A model generated the notes under the pieces. It did no database searches. It saw only the letters and a program-made list of their open reading frames with translations, and was not told the origin of the DNA. Positions 1-9,495 of a stretch of 64,000 bases of DNA are shown piece by piece. The DNA lies in assembly GCA_025094145.1 (NCBI GenBank), contig JALLLS010000007.1, positions 620,001 through 684,000 of the forward strand. The letters run 5' to 3'. A program made the translations under genes and the position numbers. Numbering within the stretch: the first letter of the stretch is position 1; each line of letters begins with the position of its first letter. This DNA is from Spinellus fusiger. Taxonomy: Eukaryota; Mucoromycota; Mucoromycetes; Mucorales; Phycomycetaceae.

Positions 1-418
1 TGGTGAAGCTCCTTCATGCTCTGGAAGAAATATCTTGCCACCTCTCGAGAGACTTCTCTCTCGTCCCTCTCCTTCAGAATGGACTTGCACCCAGAGCCCT
101 TTCCTGATTTGAAGCTGCCAGTTTCCCTGTATCTCTTCATGATAAGGCTGACAGCGGGCTGACTGACGCCAAACATGGCTGCAATCTCCACTGGCTGGTG
201 CCATGTTGGATGGCCTCGTGAACAATGAGTTGACGACTTCACTCGTCGACATTATTCTTCTTGTTTCAAATGGGTTTGGTGGTTTGTTCAGTAGTGTTAG
301 ACATAGTAGATGTTATAGCGGAAAAAGAAGAAATGAGAAATATTTTTTTAAAAAAAGAATTTAGAGCAAAATGAAGGTTGGAAAATGAAAAAGATTATAG
401 AGTTTATACTGGACACTG
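1..418 (-). mobile_element. Decayed Tc1/mariner element (family A), truncated by window edge
   Basis: Read on the minus strand this is the 5' end of a Tc1/mariner transposon. The element starts next to a TA at 419-420 with a CAGTGTCC-type terminus, and a transposase start codon lies at 304. The first codons (MSNTTEQTTKPI) are followed by stop codons and a frameshift. A helix-turn-helix region (AAMFGVSQPAVSLIMKR in another frame) is still readable. The copy at 41128-41829 shares the same terminus and the same N-terminal sequence, which fixes the family. The rest of the copy lies upstream of the window. It is a non-functional remnant. Confidence 0.75.
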
Positions 419-420
419 TA

Positions 421-909
421 TATATCTGCTCTCTACCACCCATTCTTAACCTGTTTAGCAAAGCCAGAAGCTGCTAGTGTAGCTGTTGTACTTGTGTCCT
501 CAGGATTGTCCGAGTTGCTCTAAGTATCCCTTGTTGGATTTCGGATTACCATAGGACAGCGGTTATCTTTTTGGTGTTCTGGTTTCCATGCTGACTTTAT
601 GGCCTTTTTGGATGTCTATTCATAATTCTCATTTTACCATTATTTCTCACTTTTCAGCATTTCCCCCCTCATTTGAGGTTTTATATTTCTCTGTCCTTCT
701 GTTTCCTTCTTCTTTGCATTAATTTTTTCACTTTTGTATTTGAAGTATTTCTATGTATATCCCTTTTTTTTTCACACAATCTTACAGGGTGGCTAATATG
801 CCCAATGCGCGAATAGCAACCAACGCCCAAAAATAAAAAATACTTTGAACTGTAGATATCTGTTAATAGTAAACCAATATTTGGAATTTAATCATAGATC
901 TACGAGATT
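421..909. other. AT-rich spacer between two transposon copies
   Basis: No open reading frame, RNA gene or repeat that I can support lies here. The sequence is AT-rich with long T runs and sim­ply separates the family A and family B Tc1 copies. Confidence 0.5.
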
Positions 910-911
910 TA

Positions 912-1927
912 CAGTCCCATGTAATAAGTGAGTAGACAAAAAATCACTTATTTTTTATTCTTCAAAAATAAAATAGATGTCTTTTTCTTTTCTTTTCTAA
1001 CTTATTCAAAAAATAACTTCAATGAAAATCAGCCAACTCTTAGCCAAGAACATGAAGATAGTCCCACCAAAAGAAGATATCATACTATGTTTATTAGAGG
1101 TCAAATCATAGGACAATGAAAAAGACATTCTACTTATCAAGAGATTTCTGTTAATCTTGACATCCCAAAGAGCACAATGGGCAAGAGTGTTCCATTGTAT
1201 AAAAACAAAGGTATAAGTCGACTCAAAATACATACAGGCAGACCTGAGAAGATGTCATCTACTTTAAAAATGGCTATCGTTTTGTCTATTCAAAGAACCC
1301 TTATGCAAACAATTACATATCATTTGAGAAATATGAATGATACAGGCGTGGATATTTGTCGTAGCACATTTTTAAAATACATGAATGAACTCGGGTTTTT
1401 TTCATGCTCACCATCAAGAAAGCCTGGTATGACACTTACTCACAAGCAAAGACAACTGGAATGGTGTAAAAACAAGGCTGATTGGCCAGTGGAGAGGTGG
1501 AGTAACGTCGTTTGGTCTGATGAGTTCCGTTTTACAGTTGTGGACAATGATAAAGAGACAAGTGTGATAAGGAAGAAAGGTGAAAGGTATGAAGAGGGTC
1601 ATCCGCAATAAACATACAAGCATTTCAATATAATTGCTAAATAATTTCTTCCTTGGTTCCAAAAATTACAAGAGGACCTCAAGAAGACCATGCTCTTCCA
1701 AGGTGCTCCACTATGATTAAGAATAAAGGCTTTACTACAAATTAATGAGCAATATCTTTATAACAGAAATTTAGAGAGCCATTTAAAGAACAACTATTCC
1801 AAATCATGTTTTTACATGAATCTTTTATTATGAACATCTTAGACTGATAGATATACCTTTATTTTTCAAAATAAAATAATAACATAAAACATTGATTTGT
1901 CGTCCACTCATTTATTGCATGGGGCTT
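912..1927 (+). mobile_element. Tc1/mariner element (family B) with inverted ends and TA duplication
   Basis: The left end begins CAGTCCCATGTAATAAGTGA after TA at 910-911. The right end, read in reverse, begins AAGCCCCATGCAATAAATGA before TA at 1928-1929. The two ends match at about 80% over roughly 35 bp, which defines a 1016-bp element with the TA target duplication typical of Tc1/mariner. The interior carries a broken transposase. The divergence of the ends and the stops show an old copy. Confidence 0.8.
1021..1611 (+). pseudogene. Tc1-type transposase, broken and C-terminally decayed
   Basis: In one frame the sequence reads through a helix-turn-helix region (TYQEISVNLDIPKSTMGK) and into the start of a DDE catalytic domain (WSNVVWSDEFRFTV, whose WSDE holds the first catalytic Asp). 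An in-frame TGA at 1117-1119 interrupts it. After 1611 the frame is lost, although pieces of the C-terminal half can be picked out up to about 1760. The family would normally be about 340 residues with a second Asp and a Glu; neither is readable here. It sits centrally in the element at 912-1927. Confidence 0.75.
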
Positions 1928-2060
1928 TATTTCACTCATTAAATAGTATCTTTTATTAAGACATACTAACACATAGTTTTGTAGGCTTATAAGTGTAGAT
2001 GTGTCATTATTCAACTGTATTTATATAGTTTATTTGTAAATATATTCACTACAATCCTCA

Positions 2061-2077
2061 TGGTAAATCTATCTGAA
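2061..2077. repeat. Target-site duplication, 3' flank of the LINE
   Basis: The 17-mer tggtaaatctatctgaa at 2061-2077 is repeated without mismatch at 7317-7333. The two copies bracket the LINE exactly: a run of seven T (the A-tail of the minus-strand element) begins at 2078. Confidence 0.9.
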
Positions 2078-2254
2078 TTTTTTTGTAGGAAGGCGACAGG
2101 CCTTGAAGGTTAATTTATTAAAGAGGAGAAAATATATAAGAATAAAATAAAGAGATTCAAGCAGGGCGAATCACCCACCATCAAGATGAATGGATGACCC
2201 CAAGTAAATAATACAAAAAGAAAGATCAAAAATAGGGAATATTAAAGTTGAAAA

Positions 2255-5200
2255 TTAAGTAAGATCAACTTCATCAGTAAATATAGAAACAAGAGAGTGT
2301 GCAGTACGGGTGACAGAAGCAGAGACAAAAGGTACCCCATCAAATACACACCTCCAATAGGCTCTCCAACACGCCAACAGACAAGAGCTGACTACTTGGC
2401 AGGATTCAATGGATATTCCGCTAGATACGGCAGGAAACTTAAACTCATAAATAGCAGCCGTTATATCTGACAATTGAAGCTCACATCCAAAACATGACTG
2501 CCACATCTCCTGCCAAACAGAGAGTTTGTTGGGGCATAAGAACAAGAAGTGGGCTGGATGGTCTTCTGAAGTCAGACAAATAGAACACACAGTATCTGGA
2601 AACAGTACTGGAACAATCTGATGAAGAACAAGACGACAGGACAGTTTACTATGCAATGCACAATACCAGATAGAGCGAGAAGAGTGGTGAATAGGAGATG
2701 CCCAAAAAGAAATCCAGCGGCTGTGAGTCCAAACAGGGCGGAAAGGAAGAACTGGTAATCTAGCAGACAGTATACGACGAAACTGTTGAGAGGTTAATTT
2801 ATACAATTCATATTTAGGCAGAAGGACTATTGCATCACGATACACTCTAAGATCGGGTGGTTCAAATGGTGGCTCAAGTGGGTGTGAGGGGGTCGGAAAA
2901 CAGTGTCGAACAAAGAACAGTTTGAAAAGGATCTTATGCTGAGAATGCGCCTTGAAGAATGAGGCACAAAGATTAGGACTTTTTAGGTTCTCTTGATGTA
3001 ATCGACGGCGAAGATAACCCTGTGAAGTGTCATAGGTAAAGAAATCTTTTACTAAAGACTTGGAGAATCCTGACCTGGGAGTAAAACCAGCCTGACGTTC
3101 TTGCCATATCTCACTCAATGGCAGCTCCAAACATGTGGGGAGAGACGGTAAGCACCTGGAAAAGTCTCGCGGTAAAAGGTCCACGGCACGAAAAAGGAGT
3201 GAGAGTGTGCTTGGAGGAAGACATAATTGATCAGGACGGCAGGTAGGAAAGAGCAGAGGAAGAAGAGGATCCATAACCTTACATCGAGAACGAAGGGCAT
3301 GTTGCAGTGGCTGTAAGATAATGGACTCAGCATACTGGTTGGGAAAGAAAAGGGGTAAAAGCCAACGAAGTTGCAAAACAGATTGCTTCTTCAATGGATC
3401 CAAAAGACCAAGACCACCTTGACCTTTCTTGAGCTGCATGTATGTCTGACTAATAGGAGGGAGCATCTTCTGCATCATGTACCCTCGACCCAAAGACCGT
3501 AATTTTTGTAGAACCTTCTTGGGAACAGAAGCAAAGCGAAGCACATACCAGACCTTTGACATGATCAAAGTATTGAGTACAGTTGCCCTACCAAGCAGAG
3601 AGAGTTGTCTCTGGCTGTGGATGTTGCAAGCTGTCTCCTTTGACAATCATTTGGTCAGTAAAAACACGGCGTTGTGCCTGAGATGTACACAAAGGAAATC
3701 CCAAATAAGTGACTGGAGCTGCAGAACGTCGATCGTGCCATGCAGTAATATTATGAGAGGCTAGGACAGAAGACCAAAGAGGTAAAGGTACGCCAGAGAG
3801 TGACAATGCCTGTGTCTTTCTAAGGTTGACACGAGCATTGAAAGCAAAAGAATATATAGCAAGAAGGTCAAGTAAACGAGGCAGATCCGACTGATCCTGC
3901 ATAAACACCAAATCATCATCAGCATAAGCCAAAATCTTGACAGGCTCAGGTGCCGTGGATTCAGATGAAAAAGAAGATGGGCTCCAGCGATATCCAATAA
4001 ATTGTGGATCGTGCACAATTGATCTTAGTAATGGCTCAAAAGCAAGGTTAAACAGTATAGGTGATATAGGATCTCCCTGTCGTAGTCCACGACCTTGATG
4101 TACTGTGGGAGAGAGATGACCATTTACATTGATGCGGATCTTAGTCTGAAAGAACAGATGATCAACGCACCGAACAAAGCTATCTGGAAATCCAAAATGC
4201 ACAAGAACACAAGAGAGATACACAGGATGCACACGATCGTATGCTTTTTCCTGATCAAGAAGAAGGCCAATTCCAGGATTGTCAAATGTATAAGCATCTT
4301 CTATAATCAAGCTAGTAAGCAGACCATTATCAGCAATAAAACAATCATGCATGAAGCCTGTCTGGTTTCTAGTGATCAGTGGTCGAGTTATTGGAATGAT
4401 TCGAGCATTCAAAAGTCTAGTAGATGTCTTGGCATCTATGTTAATAAGTGAAATAGGGCGCCAGTTGGCCAAGTTAGCAAGATCACCCTTCTTAGGAAGC
4501 AGGGACACACAAGTGTGCTGCCAACTGTCAGGGAATATCCCAGTGAGAACATCCGAGTAGACTCGGACAAGTAGATCCTGGTATTCACAATGGTGAAACA
4601 CTAATGCTAGAATCTCATAAGGTATTCTATCTGGCCCTGGACTGCTTCCAGAAGGCACACGACGAATTTCCTGAAGAAGTTCTTCAAGCACAAAAGAACT
4701 AGAGATATAGCTTGCATCTTCAGCAGAAATACAACACTCCTCTGGGATGGCTGACAATAACTGATCAATTGAAGCTTCCTCTATGGGCTCTGGTGTGTAT
4801 AGCTGTTGATAGAAGGCCTGAGCTGCTGAGGTCATTGTAGTGGGTGAGTCACACAGTTCTGAAGTATCAGGGTGGATGAGTGGTGGCATCATTTTACGTG
4901 CCTGGCGATGCTCTATTGTTCTTTTCAAATATCCGGCAGATATTTCTCCATTCTCTCTCTAATGGTGACCAGCTTTGAGAGCCACAATGGTAGCTGTCTC
5001 TTGTTGCATAGCACCAATCTTCTGTTCCACAGGAAGAAGTCGGTCAGGAAGAAGAGTAGGAGCAGGGGACAAAGTAGTAATGATATGTGAGCGCTTCTTT
5101 TAGAGGGCCTCGAGGTGTCCAACACACCATGCTGCACGTTATCTACCATACTTCTTGGTGATCCTCACAATCATCCTCTTGGTGGCATCCCATTGTTCTT

Positions 5201-6041
5201 ATGGAGAATCCCAGGTGTCCCGTTGAGGTATAAAGTTGGTCAGGGCATTCTGGAGACAACGTTGATATGCAGGAACAGAAGTCAGTACTGGATTAGCTCG
5301 ACACACACCACAACCATGGGGAGAAGGTCCAAGAGACAAGCAGATAGAAACCAATGCATGGTCTGTCCAAGTAGAATTAATGAATTGTATGTTGGATGAA
5401 TTTAAGAAAGGAGAAAAATTGGTAGAGACAAAGATATAGTCAATACAGGTAGCTGAATTACTGCAACGATAAGTGGGAGTAAAGGGCCCTTGAGGGAGGT
5501 TCACACCATCCACAAATCTCGAAGCAATAAAGCGTAGCCACACAGATGGAGCAAGAATACGTCTGGCTGTAGAGCGTAAGTTGTAATAATAGTTGAAATC
5601 ACCAGCCGGAATGATGTGAGAAGTAGGAGAGTCAAAGATTGGTAGTTTCATCAAATTCTCAAAGAAAAGATGTCGAGGAGTGGATGAAAATGGGGCATAG
5701 ATGCCTAATAAATAAAAAGGAGCGAATTTATCCTGGCAGTAGGAAATTGTAACAAAAATTGCTCTTCCATCCCTAGTAATAAAGGAAGGTGTAATGATAA
5801 GGTTGGGGTCGAGAGAAACTATACCACAGTGCTGTGACCAGACACTATGGGTAGTTTGAAATTCCATGTTGAGAGTGGATTGTATAGCAAGTGAAGAAGC
5901 ATGAGTTTCTTGTAAAACAAGAATCTGAGAAGAAAGTGAGCGTAAGTATCTAATGAAAAGTTGTCATTAGTCCGGGCAGTGCAGTTTTTGAAGGCCTCTA
6001 CAATTGAGAGTGCCAATGTCTAGTAGGGCTATACTATTCAT
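2255..6041 (-). pseudogene. LINE ORF2: endonuclease and reverse transcriptase, broken
   Basis: The start ATG at 6041-6039 overlaps the ORF1 stop as ATGA. The reading begins MNSIALLDIGTLNCRGL, the usual start of a LINE endonuclease, then meets tandem TAA TGA stops. The endonuclease follows at 5867-5199 with the metal/catalytic blocks AGDFN and WTDHALVS. After further stops the reverse transcriptase occupies 4928-3588, with RPISLIN, GLRQGDPISP and the catalytic LAYADDDLVF. A frameshift near 3600-3646 moves to a C-terminal domain ending at 2255 that contains a CCHC-like zinc region (CSICLTSEDHPAHFLFLC). Known role of the family: target-primed reverse transcription of its own RNA. This copy cannot make the protein. 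Confidence 0.92.
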
Positions 6042-7315
6042 TGGTATCTAATAGGTTTGTTGCGCTCGCGAGCTGGATAGCAAGATGGAAAAGGTAAGTC
6101 AGGACAGGTATTCAAAGAAGACGTATCGATTGAAGATTTTGGGGACTCCAATTGCTTAATGACAAAAGGATCTAGAACCATATGTTCTTCTGTAAACACA
6201 CTGTCATCTGTAACAGTAGTGGCTTTGGCAGAGGAAGACACAATGGGAGCAGCAGAACTCTCAAGAGTAGTCATATTCTCACGAGCAACATTAGTATTAG
6301 GAACAACAGTATCAAGAGAAGGAGAAGACGTTGACTCATTAGAGGCTTTATGAGTAACGGTCTTGTCAGTAGTAGTAAGAGAATAGTCAGAAGAGTCAGA
6401 CGCACTAGGTACAATAGGGAGCTTATTCTTCTGAATCTTAGGCTTTTTACGGCCCAAGTCCTCTCTATTTTGAGAGCATTGGGCTGCAATATGACCCTCA
6501 GAATTACACCCAAAGCATAGACGACGAGGACGAATTGGACAGTCTTCACGCGAGTGATCTGCAGCGTGACAGTATCGACAGAAACTAGGCATATATTGCC
6601 AATTAGCAAAAAAGGTACTGGAGCCATCAAACCACTCCATCTGGTGGCTTAGTGGCAAAAAGGAAGAAACAGAAGCAGAAGTAGAAAAGGAAATAAAAGC
6701 ATATCCTCGGCCCATGAACCAGCCACCATGTTCCTCAACATGCAGACCGAGTTCAAGTATCTACCCGTAGGGCTCAAGAGTCTTTTCTAGTCCCAAACGA
6801 ACATCTTCAGCATCTTCAGCATCTTCAATGGGAAGATTCTTAAGTGATAATTTTGTTACTTTGCAATCACCAGGCAAAGCAGGGTATGCCTTCAGAGTGA
6901 CCCCATCAACTACAAGGCTCTCTCCATTACAGATTTCTAGGCACTGATCCTCTGACTTGAGGATGACTTCTACTAGAGTCCGAGATCCTTCTTTGTGGGT
7001 GGTTATTCCAAAACCCACTCCCACCGGAAAAACTTTTCTAGCCTCTCTATAGAAGGCTGCTGATGTCACCAACACCAAGGTGACATCAAAAAACACACAG
7101 GGGTATTTGCTGGAGACCTGTTTCTAGACTCGAGGGGTGCGTGATGAGGTGCCATGAGTGGTGTTGGGTGCAGACAAAGGCACATATTTTTACTTTTCTG
7201 CTACCGAGTACAAACGAAAAGGTATAGCATTACGCTGTTGTTTTGGTCCATGAGGGGTGTTGTGTGGGCTATTGGCGCCACTTGGCGAGTCTGAATTTTT
7301 AGCAGGAAGAGCCAT
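6038..7315 (-). pseudogene. LINE ORF1: gag-like nucleic-acid-binding protein, broken
   Basis: One frame runs from ATG 7315 to the TGA at 6040-6038, 425 codons, interrupted by three in-frame stops (one TAA and two TAG). The C-terminal third shows two zinc knuckles, CRYCHAADHSREDC and CFGCNSEGHIAAQC, the arrangement of retrotransposon gag proteins that coat the element RNA. A Ser/Thr-rich tail follows. The last codons overlap the ORF2 start in ATGA, an arrangement known in LINEs to allow termination-reinitiation of translation. Confidence 0.85.
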
Positions 7316-7316
7316 G

Positions 7317-7333
7317 TGGTAAATCTATCTGAA
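7317..7333. repeat. Target-site duplication, 5' flank of the LINE
   Basis: Perfect second copy of the 17-mer at 2061-2077, immediately outside the 5' end of the LINE. Confidence 0.9.
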
Positions 7334-7436
7334 CAAGATGGCTGTACAATGGTAGGAATGAATGACTGTCACGTCACACGGAATATCCTGCTAAAGGCAA
7401 CTTCACTACTCGTTCGCTTTAATTTGACTTCTTCTT

Positions 7437-7442
7437 TATAAA
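7437..7442 (+). promoter_or_regulatory. Candidate TATA box of the Zap1-like gene
   Basis: TATAAA lies 94 bp upstream of the first in-frame ATG (7531) and about 100 bp downstream of the LINE insertion. The distance and motif fit a core promoter, so the LINE probably replaced or displaced upstream control DNA rather than the core promoter itself. Inference from motif only. Confidence 0.4.
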
Positions 7443-7530
7443 GCCTCGTTTCCTTTTTGGTTTCTTTAACAGCCTATCACTTCTATTGGATTGGATTCTT
7501 CCCATTAGAATAATAGAAATCAGTAGAATA

Positions 7531-9108
7531 ATGTGTGCCTGTTGTTTAGCTTTGTCTTCTGTCATGTCACAACAACGTCATTACTTTAACCCATCAGCAA
7601 CACTGACACAAGTTGAGTCCAATGCATTATCACAGCAACAGCCGAGTCAAGTGCTTTGCTTTCTAAAAGACCAAGAACAGAGACAAGCAATAAATAAAGA
7701 AACTCCCCTGTGTCAATTGGCATTGACACAAAGACCAGTAAATACAACAGTCTCAACTACACCAATCTCAACACCCATGCCTCGTCTTATTGCTCCTCTG
7801 ATAATTCCAAAGTCACAATGTACCGCATATAACCAGCTTCTTTACAGACTCCACACCAATACATCTAAGGGTGTAGTGACTGAGAATATCCACTGTACCG
7901 AGATAACTTCTTTGTCAACTCAAATCCAACCACCCGAATCAATTACACCAACACAACAGCAAATAAATGATAATCATAGCACACAAATATCCCATGATGT
8001 CCCAGAAGTCTCGTGTACGCTTACTTTGTTCTTTCATAGTAATTGTAATAGTGATAATAAACAAACTAACCACGGAAAAATTAGCACTGAATGCCGAGAG
8101 AAAGAGAAACCAGGCTGATATGAATGGTGATGATACTATGTTATGCAAATGGCAATTCTGCTCAGCAACCTTTTCCACTCTTGATGATTTGACACCACAT
8201 CTCTTCAAAATCCATCTTAATAGCCGTACCATTGATTTTCAATGTCATTGGGAAGCCTGTACAGTTTCTACAGAGGAGTCAGAGGAGCTATTCAATCATT
8301 TAACAAATCATCTCGGCACAAAATTGCATGGATGTCGCTGGACTGACTGTAGAGAGCGATTTGATACATTTAACCAATTGACAGGACATTTAACAGAGCT
8401 ACATGTGGGTGCTGGCCAAAGCGAGTACAAATGCCAATGGAAAGAATGTGATCGTGAAGGGAAAGTGTTCTCACAACGTCAGAAAGTCATCCGTCATATA
8501 CAGACACATACAGGTGAAAACCCCATTATTAAGCTTCTGCTAACAATAGACCCTTTTAGGTGACAAACCCTACCAATGCCATCTCTGTACAAAGAAGTTC
8601 TCAGAAGCCAATAGTATGACCCACCACATGCGTACTCATACAGGTGAAAAGCCCTACAAGTGCCTTGAAAAAGATTGTCAGCGTGCATTCTCCATCTCAA
8701 GTGCTTTGACAATCCACAGGAGAATACATTCTGGTGAGAAACCATTTAGTTGCAAACATAAAGATTGTGAAAGAAGGTTCTCTGAGAGCAGTAATCTCAC
8801 TAAACATGTAAGATGAAGACATATTTCCAGAGAATACAACTGTATTGAAAAGCACTCTTTATTTAATCTAATTTGATGTCTATGTATGGATGTGTCCATA
8901 TGAATTGTGTATATATATAATACTATAGATGCGTGTTCATACAGGAGAGCGTCCATTTCGATGTACTTTTATGCCTTGTGGAAAATCATTTTCTCGTCCA
9001 GATCAAGTATCAAGGCACCTCAAGATACATGAAAAGCGAGAAAAGTCGGGGCACTCTATACCTATCGAGCATTCTAGATCTTCTCTAAATACAAACCTTA
9101 CCAACTAA
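7531..9108 (+). CDS. Zap1-like multi-zinc-finger transcription factor
   Basis: Four exons (7531-8038, 8085-8513, 8560-8807, 8929-9108) join in frame to 454 residues; introns are 46, 46 and 121 nt with CTAAC-type branch sites. The N-terminal half is Gln/Thr-rich with no domain. The C-terminal half has about eight C2H2 fingers. The first three or four have the C-x4-C form (CKWQFC, CHWEAC, CRWTDC, CQWKEC), and the last are linked by TGEKP-type linkers. The finger order and the run SEYKCQW followed by SQRQKVIRHIQTH resemble the zinc-sensing and DNA-binding fingers of yeast Zap1, the activator of zinc-uptake genes. The fingers are what I see; zinc-responsive regulation is inferred. The first ATG (7531) is used; a second is at 7564. 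A LINE is inserted about 200 bp upstream. Confidence 0.75.
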
Positions 9109-9495
9109 ATCCCACAACGCACTATTCCAGTCTATTCATAATTGCTACTTTACACTTTGGTTATTAGTTCGAGAGAATACATGAGTGCCCTGAATCTTGA
9201 ATGATCTGTATTTTCTAGAACTTTGCTTTATAGAAAGTATTTTAAATCACTCAAATCTAATAAATAGCTGACTATATACTGCCTCTATTCAACACATATG
9301 ACTAAATGAATTTACAGAAGCAATCTCTCCCAAGAGCATCGACAGGATTCTACATAATATATGTCAGCGAAAGATCAGATAACAGTAGTTTTAAAGATAG
9401 ACAAATCCCCGCTACTTTGTCTTTCGCTGTCACATATCTTGATCTCTTTACTGTATAATTTTTTATCTTTCACTTTTATAAGGGTGAGTTTCTTC
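9109..9495 (+). promoter_or_regulatory. Intergenic region with the 3' end of the Zap1-like gene and MSH1 promoter
   Basis: There is no coding sequence here. It contains AATAAA-like sequence near 9260 that could end the upstream gene, and AT-rich DNA before MSH1. No specific operator is recognisable. Confidence 0.35.

Larger units (their letters stand above)
2078..7316 (-). mobile_element. Non-LTR retrotransposon (LINE), near full length
   Basis: A 5.2-kb element on the minus strand with two ORFs: a gag-like ORF1 with two CCHC zinc knuckles and an ORF2 with an apurinic-type endonuclease, reverse transcriptase and C-terminal zinc region. It ends in a short A-tail (seven A) and is bounded by the 17-bp duplication at 2061-2077 and 7317-7333. 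The ORF1 start codon lies one base inside the 5' boundary, so there is practically no 5' UTR; either the family lacks one or this copy lost it during insertion. Both ORFs carry stops and a frameshift, so the copy is dead although its duplication is still perfect. It points away from the Zap1-like gene and sits about 200 bp upstream of that gene's start. Confidence 0.93.
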
